Part shown: one piece after another, positions 1 to 11,900 of the stretch
Layout: each line of letters begins with the position of its first letter
How positions within the stretch are numbered: the stretch's first letter is position 1
Assembly: GCF_047663525.1 (NCBI RefSeq)
Contig: NC_092612.1
Coordinates: 715,501 to 779,500 of the forward strand
Direction: 5' to 3'
Origin: Anas platyrhynchos
Taxonomy: Eukaryota > Chordata > Aves > Anseriformes > Anatidae
DNA: 64,000 nt
Notes under the pieces: model-generated
The model's database searches: none
Told to the model about the DNA's origin: nothing
What the model saw: only the letters and a program-made list of their open reading frames with translations
Made by a program: the position numbers and the translations under genes

Positions 1-232
1 GAATGGATTCTGTCCCCTGGGGCTGCGTCCTGCCCTGATGTCCCCCCCCCAGGCTGCTCCTCTGGGTCCCTCCCTTTCCACCCCCATCCCCTTCTCCCCC
101 ACATCCTCCCCATCCCCTCCACCCCCGAGTCCCCCCCCCGGTGTCCCCTCTTGTCCCCGCATCCCCCCACCCAGGTCACCCCATCTCTTGTCCCCCCCCG
201 TCCCCGAGACCCCCGGGGGGGGCCACACTCAC
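1..232. other. NR1I3 intron at the left edge
   Basis: C-rich intronic sequence following the GTGAGT donor of the second zinc-module exon (minus strand, donor at 231-232). I see no further NR1I3 exon here. Confidence 0.6.
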
Positions 233-1003
233 TGTCCTTCCTCATGCCCACGTCGAGGCACTTCTGGAGGCGGCACGCCTGGCACTGCCGCCGCTTGGCC
301 TTGGTGACCGGGCAGCTCCGGGCGAAGGGACAGGTGAAGTGGACGCCCTTATTGATGGACCTCCTGGGGGGACAGGGGACACGGGGACAGGGCTGGCACC
401 GTGCCCCCAGGGTGGCAGGCAAGGCTCAGGAGCCCCCCGCAGGGGCCACCCCTCCATGGGGTCACCGTCACCGCCGTGTCCTGGAGAAGCCGGGTGGCTC
501 CAGCACGGGGGGGGAGCATCCAACATCTGTCCCCTCCTGTCCCACCCCATCCCCGGCTGTCCCCTCCTGTCCCATTTGTCCCCATGCGCCCTGACCTGTC
601 CCATACACTCCCCTCCTGTCCTGTCCCCAATGTCCCATCCCATCCTGTCCCACCTCGTGCCCTCCTGTCCCTTCCTATCCGGACTCATCCCATATTCTCC
701 ATCCCCCTTTTGTCCTGCCCCAATGTCCCCTCCTGTCCTGCCCCGCTGTCCCACCCTGTCCCCCTCCTGCCCTGCCCCTCATCCCACCCCGTCCCCTCCC
801 GCGCCCCCCCCGCGGTGGCAGCACCTGAAGAAGCCCTTGCAGCCCTCGCAGGTCATGACGTGGAAGTGGTAGCCGGTGGCACGGTCCCCACACACGGCGC
901 ACACCTTCTCCTCCTCGGGCTCCCCGTCCTCCCTCTCGGTGACCTGGGGACCCCGCTGCGTGCCGGGGCTGCTCTCCGGGTCCGAGGGGCTCGACACGGA
1001 CAT
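233..1003 (-). CDS. NR1I3: NR1I3 (CAR/CXR) nuclear receptor, first two coding exons only
   Basis: Xenobiotic-sensing nuclear receptor that binds DNA in the nucleus and induces detoxification genes. Two coding exons are visible: 825-1003 (59 codons plus 2 nt) and 233-363. The chosen start (1003) gives [12 protein letters not shown] and an acidic N-terminus, then the first zinc module [20 protein letters not shown] with the P-box CEGCKGFFR. The second exon continues [19 protein letters not shown] and the second zinc module ending [14 protein letters not shown]. The splice phase joins FFR|RSIN exactly. The YHF variant and the KGVHF loop fit CAR/PXR rather than VDR, and the PCP4L1-MPZ-SDHC neighbourhood is that of human NR1I3. 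Birds are known to carry one CAR/PXR-like receptor (CXR). The hinge and ligand-binding exons lie beyond the left edge. The N-terminal start is less certain than the DNA-binding domain. Confidence 0.88.
545..790. repeat. CT-rich minisatellite in NR1I3 intron
   Basis: Degenerate tandem repeats of a TGTCCC/CATCCC theme fill most of the intron between the two zinc-module exons (364-824). Long overlapping open frames here on both strands are repeat artefacts. Confidence 0.75.
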
Positions 1004-1909
1004 GGCCGGGGGCGCAGGACGGGGCCACCGAGGGACGAGGGCACCGTGGCGGGGACAGAGCCTGTGGGACGACGGAGTGACGCTCGAGCAGCCCTGGCAC
1101 TTGTCCCCTCCGTGTCCCTTGGGAGCCACCGTGTCCCCACTCGCTGCCGCAGCTTCCCTGTCTGGCACCACCAAAACGCCCCCGGGATGGTTTCCGGTGC
1201 CCACTGGTACCTGGGGCCCGGTGGCTGGTGGCCGGTGTCCCGCGGTGGCCACGGTGCACGAGGGGGCTGCCCGGTCCCCGCCGGAGCCCCGTGGAGTTTG
1301 AACCTTGAACTTGAGCGAGGCTGCGGCGGGCGGGGACGGGCGGCACGCGGGGGGCAGGCGGGGACTGGGGGCACGTGAGGGACAGGCGGGGACGGGTGGC
1401 ACGTGGGGACACGGGTGGGGACGGGTGGCGCGTGGGGACTGGTGGCACTGGGGACAAGCGTGGGGACAGGTTGGGGATGGGCTGGTATGGAGGGGACACG
1501 GGGGGGACAAAAATGGGGTCAGGCTGGCATGGGGACAAGAATGGGGACAATGCTGGGGACAGGCTGGCATGGAGGGGACAGGGAGGGGACAGCCACAGGG
1601 ACAGGGACCCAGGCAGGGAGCACCCATGGGTGCCGGGGGTGGCCCTGCTGCCACCGGTGACCCCCACGGACGGGTCCCCAGCACGGGGCGGGGGGGGGCA
1701 GCGGTGTCCCCATCCCCATCCCTGTCCCCGTCCCCCCCCCCGGTGTCGAGACACGGGTTGGGGGGGGGGGTGAGGACATGGGGGGGGGGGCAGAGCCCGC
1801 CCCCGCGCCCCCATTGGCTGCCCGGGGCTGTCACTCAGCCGCGCCCCGGTAAAAGCGGCGGTGGAGCGCGGGGGGGGCGCGCACCGGGAGCGGCGGCGGC
1901 GGAACGGCA
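1004..1909. other. Divergent interval between NR1I3 and PCP4L1
   Basis: Head-to-head intergenic region. About 1316-1600 is a GGGGAC-type minisatellite. The right end is a CpG-rich PCP4L1 promoter with a weak TATA-like GTAAAAG near 1849-1855, roughly 55 bases before the PCP4L1 start codon. No open frame with family similarity was found. Confidence 0.6.
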
Positions 1910-2924
<1,015 letters not shown>

Positions 2925-3416
2925 GGGGCTGCGGGGGGGGCCCCCGGGACCCCCTACCCGTTTTGGGCCCCCGGTTGTGCCCGCGGGCACGGCCCCGTCC
3001 TGCCCTGTGCCGGGGCTGCCCTGTCCTCAGCGAGCGGTGCTGGGGGGGGGGCTCGGCCCCTCCCCACCCCTCGCCCACCCTGGAGCTGTGGGGTCAGTTT
3101 GGGGGGGGGGACACGAGGGGGTGGTGTGGAAATGTCCCTTTTCCCCGGGGCAGCCCCAGTTTCCCCAGTCCGTGGTGGCGCTGGCTGCTGGGATGCGCTG
3201 GGGCCACGTCCCCTGAGCGAGGGACCCCCCCCGGGTTTTTTTTTTGGGGGGGGACGGGTCTTGTTGAAGGCCACCAGGGGAAAATTTGGGGCTCCCCCCG
3301 CACTCGGGGGGCTCCCTGTCCCTGCACTGCCCCCTCCCTGTGCTCTGTCACCGTCCCCTGTCCTGTGTCCCCCCCCCCACCGTGTCACCGGGGGGGGGCT
3401 CGGAGCATCTGTAAAG

Positions 3417-3422
3417 AATAAA
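3417..3422 (+). terminator. PCP4L1: PCP4L1 polyadenylation signal
   Basis: AATAAA about 490 bases after the PCP4L1 stop. The 3' UTR is G/C-homopolymer rich. Confidence 0.75.
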
Positions 3423-3439
3423 GCAGTGGGAGAAGAGGA

Positions 3440-4414
3440 ACGGGTGCGTGGTTTTTTGGGGGTTGAATTGGGGATGTGCCTCTGCCTGGGGGGGCCCAGG
3501 TGCCTGTTTTTTTCTGGGGGGGACCCCAAAAAGCCCCCCCCTTATCCACCCATGTCCCTGGGCTGCCCCCACCCTGGAGTTTGCCAGGCAGGGACTGGAA
3601 AGGTGCCCCCAGGATTTGGGGGGGCTCCTTGGGGGGGGACTTAAAATCCTTCCCAAGCCCCGGGGGGGGGCGATTTCTGCAGTCCCAGTCCCTTTGGTGC
3701 CCAGTGCCGGGGGGGCCGGGGGGGGCCAGGGGAGCAGAAATAGCTCTGGAAAGAAAAATACCGGCGGTGGCCAAGCGCAGGGGACGCCCCAAGGGGCTGG
3801 GGGCCGGCCCCCGCTCGCTCTGCAGACTTATTAGGGCAAAGCCAATTATAGACCCGCCGGGGAGGGGGGGGGGGGCACTCGGTTCTTCGGGCTGGGGGGG
3901 TCAGATCCGGGCATGGGGCAGCCGAGGCCCCCGGCACCGTGCCCAAATGTGGGGCTTTGGTGGGGGGCTGGCACCGAGCCCCCCCAGCAGTGGGGGGTGA
4001 TGACAATCCCTGCTGGGTCACCCATAGACAGGGAGGGAGACCCCTCCCCAGTGGCCCCCCCCCACCCCACAGTGACCCCCCCCTCACCCCACAGCGACCC
4101 CCCCTCACCCGAGTGCCCCCAAGTTTGGCCGCTTCATTAGGGGTGGGCTTTAATTAACGCACCCACGATGGGTGGAAGCCCTTGGGGACAGCCCCCCCAG
4201 CCGATTTTTGGGGCGGGGGGGGGGGGGGGGGGACAACACCCATGGGTGCCATCGCTTTGCACTTGGGGAAACTGAGGCACGGCGGCGGCGGTGCCCTATA
4301 GGAGCTGGGGGGGCTCCGTGCGATGAGTTTGCGAGTCCTCAGCCCCCCCCAACAACACCCCTGACCCCCCCAAAACCCCCCCCAGCCCCCCCAACTTCGA
4401 GGTGACGCCGGGCT
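3440..4414. other. Convergent PCP4L1-MPZ intergenic gap
   Basis: About 1 kb between the 3' ends of the two genes. It holds homopolymer G and C runs (for example near 4213-4232) and a short AT-richer patch around 3830-3850. No gene or recognisable repeat family seen. Confidence 0.6.
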
Positions 4415-4429
4415 CCAGGAGATGTGAGT

Positions 4430-4435
4430 TTTATT
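4430..4435 (-). terminator. MPZ: MPZ polyadenylation signal
   Basis: AATAAA on the minus strand (TTTATT on plus), about 600 bases after the second, read-through stop of MPZ. Confidence 0.65.
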
Positions 4436-5032
4436 AACGGCGCCGTGGGGACGGGAACGGGGACGGGGCATAGAAAAACCCAAAAGTGCACCGGCGGCTC
4501 CTCCGGCCCTGGCTGCCGCCTCTCCTCCTCCCCGAGGCTTCGGCCGGCACCGGGGGGGGGCCGGGGGGGTTACGGGGCGGGAGGGTTAATGGGGTGCGGG
4601 GACGGAGGGGACGGGGCGGGGGCCACCCCACGACGTCATTTGGGCTCGGTCGTGGGGAGAGACGAGAAAACGGCCAAAAAAGGGGCAACGGCGGGGATGG
4701 AGAAACCCTCCCGGGGGCTGTTTGGTGTTGTTTGGGGTTTTTTGGGGTGGAGGATGGGGAAGGGGTGGCAGGTCCCCAAGGAGGAGGAGGAGGGGGGTGG
4801 GGACCGAGCCAGCCCGGGTGGGGACCCAAAAAATTGCGTGATTCCAAAAAAAAAAAAATTACATCGGAGCCCGGGGTCGGGCGAGGGCAGCGGTTGCGCA
4901 GAGGAAGGTGCCGATGGAGGGGGCTTCGGGGCTGGGGGGGGGGAGGCCGCGGGGGCGTCCCCGAAACGGGGGGACCCGGGACGAGGCCACCACACCCCGC
5001 TCCTCGCCGGGTCCCCGGCCCCTTGTTGGGTG

Positions 5033-5227
5033 TCACTTGTCCGAGTTGGGCTTGAGGATGCTCCGCAGGGCGCTGCCGAGACCCCCCCTGCTCGGCGAGG
5101 GGGTGGCCTCGGGGGTCTCCCCCCGCAGCTCCATCTCGATGGTCATCACCACTTTGGGGGCGCGGGGGGCCCCGGTGTCACCCCCCGCTGCCACCGCGGC
5201 GGCGGCACCTTCCCTGCCCGCTAACCG
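5033..5227 (-). CDS. MPZ: L-MPZ read-through extension of MPZ
   Basis: Directly after the MPZ stop (TAG then CGG) the same frame stays open for 64 codons (5036-5227) and ends at TGA (5033-5035). The translated tail starts RLAGREG, contains PKVVMTIEMELR and a SPSR element, and ends KPNSDK. Mammalian P0 is known to make a minor L-MPZ isoform by translational read-through, with an extension of about the same length. As I remember it, that tail also starts RLAGR, contains an IEMELR block and SPSR, and ends NSDK. An Ala-rich run near the start is the least conserved part. I read this as a true coding extension, not 3' UTR, because similarity in chance sequence would not be expected. Confidence 0.82.
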   Translation of the reverse strand, partial: RLAGREGAAAAVAAGGDTGAPRAPKVVMTIEMELRGETPEATPSPSRGGLGSALRSILKPNSDK

Positions 5228-7546
5228 CTATTTCTTGTCCTTGCGGGACTCGCCCGCGGCTCCCTTGGCTTTCTTCTCGCTCGCCGCCTTGGTGCTGCGG
5301 CTGTGGTCCAGCATCGCGTAGAGCACGGGGGCCTGCGGGGAGGGGGGGGTGTCATCGTCGCCCCCTTTTTGCTCCCCAGCACCCCAAAAAGTTGGAAATC
5401 CCCAAATCGCTGCCTTGGGTTTAACATCCCCCTCCCTTGGGTGCTCACCTGGCGGCTGCGCTTGGAGGCGTCCTTGGCCGATCGCTGCAGCTTCCCCTTC
5501 TCCATGGCACTGAAACGGGGCAGGAAAGGGAGAAAATAAAATAAAATAATAAAATAAAATAAAATAAAATAAAATAAATAAAATAAAATAAATAAAAATA
5601 ATAAAGTAAAGTAAAATAAAATAAAATAAAGTAAAATAAAGTAAAGTAAAATAAAATAAAATAAAATAAAATAAAATAAAATAAAATAAAATAAAATAAA
5701 ATAAAATAAAATAAAATAAAATAAAATAAAATAAAATAAAATAAAGTAAAATAATAAAATAAAATAAAAAATAAATAAATAAAATAAAATTTAAAAAAGG
5801 CAGCTCTGACGGGACAGCAGCCCCCACAGAGCCGTTTTGGGGTTTTTTTACCCCAAATCGGGGTGGGGTCTCACCTGAGCCGCCGCTGCAGCACCGCCTG
5901 CCTGCGCAGCCAGCAGTAGCGCACGAGGTAGACGAGGGCGACCACCAGGAGCACCAGCAGCAGGGCACCGCCGATGATGGAGCCCAGCACCACGCCGTAC
6001 CGGGTGGGCACTGCGGGGGCACCCCGTCAGCGTCCCCCCCCCAAAGGGGGGGGTCAGTACAGGGCGTAAGGGGGGGGACACCGGGGGTCAGGGCAGGGCA
6101 TAAGGGGGAGGAGGGGGGACCCCGTGCGCCCCGTACCTTTCTCGAGGACGTAGAGCGTGACCTGGGAGGATTTGCCCACGATGTCGGGGGGGTTCTTGAC
6201 GTCGCAGGTGAAGGTGCCGTTGTCGGTGTAGTCCAGGTTGTGGATGACGATGGAGCCGTCCTTGCGCCGGGGGTTGCCCACCCACTCCATGCGCTCCTTG
6301 AAGGTGCCCACGTCATCGATGTAGGGCTGCCCCTTGGCGAAGTGAAATATCTGGGGGGGGGGGAGAAAAAAGGAGGATGGGGGACATGCAAAGGGTCGTG
6401 GGGGGGCTCTGGGCGCAGCGGGAACCCCCCCGGGGACCCGTCCCGGAGGGGGGGGCTTACGGAGATGCTGTCGCGGGAGCCCTCGGCCTGGAAGTGCCAG
6501 GTGATGGAGATGTCCTCGGAGATCCACTCGCTGGACCAGAAGCTGCAGGACAGGGTGACGTGGGAGCCCACGGTGCCGTACACCTCCCGCGGCGTGTACA
6601 CGTGGATGGCCCACGTGGGAGACAGCCCTGGGGGGGGGCACAGAGCCCTCAGCACCGCGGGGACACCGGCACGGTGCCGGTACCCGTCCCCGGGGCTAGG
6701 AGGAGGTGACAACGGTGGCTTCTCTGCACCCCCGTGCCAAATCCCTGGGTGCCACCAAAGGGCTTTTGTTGGCCACGGAGGGTGCACAAGGGTTGGTGGG
6801 GGGCTCTGGGGGGGGCTGGACCCCCTCTGCCCATGCCCATTTCTCATCCCCGTGGAGGCGACCAGGGCGGTGACGGTGACCGGAGGATGGTGGCACCCCC
6901 GTGGACACGGCCACCAGTGCTGGGGCTGTCCTACCAGCACCGTGACGGTGACCGGGGGATGGTGGCACCCCGGTGGCACCCCCATGGACACGGCCACCAG
7001 TGCTGGGGCTGTCCCCACAGCACCGTGAGGGTGACCAGGGGACGGTGGCACCCCGGTGGCACCCCGGTGGCACCCCCATGGACACAGCCACCAGTGCTGG
7101 GGTTGTCCTCACCACAGCACCATGATGGTGACCAGGGGATGGTGGCACCCCGGTGGCACCCCCGTGGCCACCGGTGCTGGGGCTGGGGCTGTCCTCACAG
7201 AGCTGTGATGGCAACCGGGGGACAGTGGCACCCCAGTGGCACCCTGGTGGCACCCCCGTGGCCACGGCCACCGGTGTTGGGGCTGTCCTCACAGCACCAT
7301 GACGGCAACTGGGGGACAGTGGCATCCCGGTGGCACCCCCATGGACACGGCCACCGGTGCTGGAGTTGTCCTCACCACAGCACCATGATGGTGACCAGGG
7401 GACGGTGGCACCCCCATGGACACGGTCACCGGCGACACCAAAGCACCGGCCGCGTCCCCCCCCCCTGCCCGTCCCGGCTTACCCAGCCCGGCGAGGAGCC
7501 CAGCGAGGACCAGGAGGCTCCGGTTGTCCCCGGCACCTTGCGACAT
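5228..7546 (-). CDS. MPZ: MPZ, myelin protein P0
   Basis: Single-pass adhesion protein that compacts peripheral nerve myelin in Schwann cells. Six exons: 7483-7546, 6461-6627, 6137-6350, 5875-6010, 5449-5509, 5228-5332; 248 residues, exactly the human length. Residues 1-29 are a signal peptide; then one V-type Ig domain (IHVYTPREVYG start, core Cys in VTLSCSFWSSEW and NGTFTCDVKN). The NGTF sequon is the conserved P0 glycosylation site. A transmembrane helix follows PTRYGVVLG, then the basic tail with WLRRQAVLQRRLSAMEKGKL and PVLYAMLDHSRSTKAASEKK, ending KDKK. The canonical stop is TAG at 5228-5230; an open extension follows (separate entry). Introns hold a large pentanucleotide repeat and a minisatellite. 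It is head-to-head with SDHC. Confidence 0.97.
5530..5795. repeat. (AAAAT)n microsatellite in MPZ intron 4
   Basis: About 260 bases of nearly pure TAAAA/AAAAT pentanucleotide, with a few AAAGT and tetranucleotide interruptions, lying about 80 bases downstream of the exon 4 donor and ending about 20 bases before the exon 5 acceptor. It is the strongest AT-rich block in the window. Confidence 0.97.
6880..7440. repeat. 80-100 bp minisatellite in MPZ intron 1
   Basis: At least six tandem copies. The marker CCACCRGTGCTGGGG recurs near 6911, 6994, 7088, 7168, 7268 and 7351, so the period is about 80-100 bases. Each copy also contains a short GGTGGCACCCC sub-repeat that varies in number and accounts for the length differences. 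Confidence 0.9.
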
Positions 7547-8923
7547 GGTGGCGGCTGCTGTCACCGGCCTGCTCCGAGCCTCATGGAGGGCTGGCGGGGC
7601 GCGGGGCCGGAGGGTGCCGGGCGGGCGGGTGCCGAGGTTTAAGAGCCAGCGGCGGCGAACGGTGGCACCGGCGGGCCCAATGGGCGCCGGGCAGCCGGGG
7701 CGGCGGGGTGCGGGACACGGCGGGAGGGGGGGGGGGGACACACAGGGGACATTTTGTTCGGCGTTGGGCGAGGAGGGGAAGGCACGCGGCGGGCGGGGGG
7801 CCGGGCACACTGCGGCCTTTGTGCCGCCGCATTCTCGGCCTGTGGCGGAGGCGGCCGGGCAGGAATGTGGCTGGGGACGGAGGGGACGCACGGACGGGGG
7901 GACAGGGGGACGGACGGGGTTGGTGGGGGTCTGGGGACGGGGACAGGGGCTGTGTGCCCTCCTGTGTGCCCTCCCGTGTCCCATCCATGTCCCATCCATG
8001 TCCCATCCATGTCCCCTCCTGTCCCGTGGTGGCCCCAGGCCTCCAGGTCCCCATGGGATGGGCGGTGTGGGGACAGACACACGGACAGGATTTTTGGGGC
8101 TGGGACCAGGAATTGGGGATGGCGCTGGGGGTCGTGTCCCCTCCCGTGTCCCCTCCCGTGTCCCCTCCCGTGTCCCACTCATGTCCCCTCCTGTCCCACC
8201 ACCACAGCTGGCTCTGGGCCTCCCGGTCCCTGTGGGGACAGACACACGGACAAGAGGGGATTTGGGGCCAGGACGCGGGGCCAGCAATGGGGGCTGTGTC
8301 CCATGTCCCCCCCCCGTGTCCCCCCCTGTCCTGTCCCCGTGTCCCCCCCCCACCCCACGGCCACATCTGACTGAGCCTGGTCCCCGCAGGACGGACAGCG
8401 CAGGGACAGACACACGGATGAGCTTTTGGGGTGCAGGGACCGGGGTGTGGGGGTGGTGCTGGGGCCGTGTCCCCCCCCCGTGTCCCCTCCTGTGTCCCCC
8501 CCGTGTCCCCATGTCCCCCCCTTGTCCCCCCCATGTCCCCTCCCGTGTCCCTGTCCCCCCCACCCCCCCTTGTGTCCCTCCCTGTGTGTCCCCATGTCCC
8601 CCCCTCATGTCTCCCCCCGTGTCCCCCCCGTGTCCCCATGTCCCCCTCTGTGTCCTCGTGTCCCCCCCATATCCCCCCCCGTGTCCCCGTGTCCCCCGTG
8701 TCCCCCCCGGCCCCGTAGCCCCCGGGGACCCCCCCCCCCTCCATCAGGGCTTCATTTTGGGGCGAGAACAGCGCTTTGCGAGACTTTGGGTGCCTCGTGG
8801 GGGGGACACCGCCGGGACCGGGCCCAGCCCCGGGGACACCGGGGGGGGGGGAACGGGAGGGGGGGGCACCGGGAGGGGGGCGGAAGTGCGTCACCGCCGC
8901 TTCCGCTTTGCGGACGCTTCAAG
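7547..8923. other. MPZ-SDHC head-to-head intergenic region
   Basis: About 1.4 kb between two start codons. The MPZ side (7547-7900) is CpG-rich and contains two SOX-like motifs read on the minus strand (AACAAAAT near 7751-7758, ACAAAGG near 7816-7822); MPZ is a known SOX10 target, but these are weak matches. The SDHC side is a CpG island. The middle is tandem repeats. Confidence 0.55.
7920..8720. repeat. 167 bp tandem repeat plus GTGTCCCC minisatellite
   Basis: A longer unit containing GGACAGACACACGGA recurs near 8070, 8236 and 8403 (spacing about 167 bases, three copies). It is embedded in and followed by (GTGTCCCCTCCC)-type short repeats up to about 8715. Long open frames across this interval are repeat artefacts. 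Confidence 0.88.
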
Positions 8924-11900
8924 ATGGCGGCGCTGGCGTTGAGGTGACTCCCGCCTCCCGGTGCCCCCCCCCCGGGCCCCCCCAGACCCCCCCCGGTGTC
9001 CCCCCATGGCCCCCCGGTGCCCCCATGCCCTCCCCAAGCCCCCCCCCGTGCCCGTTGAGGGCGGCCCCGGGCCTGGTCCCAGCCCGGTGCGGGCGGGGGC
9101 TGAGAGGCGGCACCGGGGGGGGGCTCCGGTACCCGGGGGGGGGTGCCCGGTGGGGGGGGGGGGGGAGGGGAGGTCACGGAGCCCCGGGAGCGCTTGGAAG
9201 CCCCTCGTGGAGGGGGGAGGGGAGGATATGAGGGGGGGAACTGGGACCAGTGGGACGCAGGCACTGGGAGGCGGTGGGAAACGGGGCACGGGGCTGCGGG
9301 CAGGGGGCTTGGGGCCGGGGTTTGCCTGGCCGAGAGAAACCCAAATATTGGTAAAATTGGTCAAATCGGCCGGTTTTGCTGCAGAAAAGGCTTTGCTGAC
9401 GCCGTTCTGCTCCCCTTCACCTTCGCTCCTCTGAAGTTTTATTTCTGTCACCGGTTGCGGACGTTTGGCTCCGTGGTGGCACCTTTGGAGCTGGATTTGG
9501 GGCATTTTGTCCTGTTATCATGGGCTTTTTGTGGCCGTTGGGCTTTTAGGGGAAGCTTTTTGGGGCGGATTGCTGAAAAGCGGAGCTCCCGGCGTGATCA
9601 CAGCCCGGGCTCGGGGCGCGAGGCCAAAGCCGCTCCCTGCTTTGAAGCCTTCCCCTGCTGCCTGCGTGTGCCCGGCAGACAAAAAAAGCAGCTTTGATCA
9701 CCTCTTGTTTGCCTCTTTTGTGGCAAAATCCGAGCGATTTTTATGGAGAAATCCTGACGGCGTCCGCTGATGTGGTGTGGAGCTGCTGTTCCTTGAGAGC
9801 CGAGGTTTTGAGGGAGAAAACCCTGAAATTTTGGGGTCCCCGATGGCTCCCGGTGTCCCCTCCCGTCCCCTCCTGCCGGTGTGGGCGACCCCAGGTCTGT
9901 GGGTGGCCGCTTGAGGGCTCGTGGGTTTATTTTTTTTAGGGAAACCCGCGTTTCTCAGCGATCTGGAAGGAAATGAGGCTTCAAATCTTAAAAAAAAAGA
10001 AACAAACAAACAAAAAAAAACACATGGAAATGGTGCAGAGAGGATGGGGAAGCTCCTGGGGGGGCATGGGGCTGGGAGGGGACGGGGGCGTCGTGGTTTG
10101 GGGCCTGAGCTCCGCCAGCACCGCGGCGCTGAGCGGCTCCTGAGGCCGCAGAGGGCGTGAGAAGCACCTCAGTAATTAATAGCCTGCGGGCACGGATTAA
10201 TTAATCACCTCCTTTCCCCTGCCTGGGAGTGGGGAGGGGCTCGGGGCTGCTCCCCCCTGGCCTGGCTGAGCTGTGCGGGGAGGTGGCGGGGGGATTTTGG
10301 GGAGAAACAGCACCAGTTTGCTACAGAGCCACACCCTGTTTGCCCTGGGGAGCAGCCGGGGGGGCTCCTGGAGCTTTCTGAGTTTTTATTTTTTATTTTT
10401 TTATTTTCCAGGGGTCTCCTGGGGGTGATGAGGGGCTGGGGGGGGGGGCTCGGATTTGCTCAGCTGCCGCCGCTTCTTCCCCCTGCAGCGAGGTTTTGGG
10501 GGGGGGTTTCGATGAACTCGGGGCTGTGCCCAGGAAGGTTTTCAGTGGGTATTGGTGTGGGGCTGTACCGAGGCCGTTCCTGCAACAAAAACTCATGGGA
10601 TTTGGGTTTTCCCAGGGTGGCTAAATTCATCCAGGGGGAAACTTGGACGCGAGGGGCCCGGCGGCGGCGCGACGAGCTCGGGCTGGGCTCTGTGCCACGC
10701 ACGTCCCGAGCTGCGCCGCCGTCCTGCAGACCTGGGGAGCCTCAAACCCTGCGTGAGGAGGAAATTTCTGAAGGGAAGCAGCCCCCAGGCCCCCAGCGCC
10801 GGAACTCGCAGCGCTTCGGGACCGGGACTGGGACTGGGCTTTGTTTTCTGCTCCCACCTGGCCGGGAGCTGCCCCCAGCTGTTCTCGGGAGCTTCGTTAA
10901 CCCCTGGCTGCTAACGAAGCACTGCGAGATGCTGCTCTGGCCTGGGAGGTTAATTAATTAATTAATTAACCAGGGAGATTAATTAATTAAGCTGGGAGGT
11001 TAATTAAGGGCCTCGAGTGGCCCTTCCTGTGGACCCCCTGGGTGGGTTTCCAGGGCTGTGTGCCCCCCTCCCCGCCCTGCTGATTGCTGGAGGGAGAGCG
11101 AGCACCGGGCTGAGATCAGAGCAGACAAATGAGCTGGTGAGGCTAATTACCCTGAGGCTAATTACAGGGTGTCATAAAGAACGAACCCGCAGGCAGGGTC
11201 TGGAGGCTCTGAGAGCTCAGAGTAAGGGCTCAGAGGTTGAGGAACAGCCCAGATCTCGTGCCTTGGGGCTGATTTTAAGGCACAACCCCCCCAAAGTGGT
11301 GAATTCCCTCCCCAGCCCCACATTGCTGCCGTTCCCAGGCGTTGTTTGGGCTCTCCCAAACCCTCCCCTCCTCTCCTACAGGTGCGTCGGGCGGCGGTGC
11401 CTGCTGGCTCGGCTCGGCCCCGGCTTCCCCGTGCGACAGTGAGTGCGAGGGTTTAACGGGGGGGCTGGGGGGGTAACAGGATTAAATTCTGCTCCGAGGG
11501 ATCGTGGCTGAAGCGCGGGGGCACGTGTGCTTTCTATCCTCTTAATAACTGCCCGATCCCTGCTGTGTGGCAGCCGGGCACTTAGCACATCACACCGGCA
11601 GCAGGCGGCCTCCTTAGGGGGGTAAATAAAGGGTGGGGGTGCCCCCGCTGCTGTTCGGTCCCCCCCCTCACCGCCTGTCCCCTCTTCTCTTCGCAGTGTT
11701 GTCCCGATGGCCACGACAGCCAAGGAGGAGATGGCTCGCTTCTGGGAGAAGAACACCAAGTCCAGCCGGCCCCTGTCCCCTCACGTCACCATCTACAAGT
11801 AAGGGCCACGCGTGGGGACACCCCCGGGCTCTGATTTTGGGGGCAGCCCCGGCCCCTGCGTGCGTTTCCTCTGGCACTTCAGCCAGCTGGGGGGGCAGCA

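Noticed and set aside
233-1003. VDR or another NR1I member instead of NR1I3
   Set aside because: The [10 protein letters not shown] and INKGVHF sequence plus PCP4L1-MPZ-SDHC synteny favour the CAR/CXR gene; VDR has FHFNAMTCEG.
5228-7051. A single 607-codon MPZ frame
   Set aside because: It runs through introns, including the (AAAAT)n repeat; the six-exon model gives exactly the human length and matches exon phases.
6880-7440. CRISPR-like array
   Set aside because: Vertebrate minisatellite with contiguous 80-100 bp units and no unique spacers.
7330-8942. Very long plus-strand frames between MPZ and SDHC
   Set aside because: Low-complexity GTGTCCCC repeats without stops; no codon bias or similarity.
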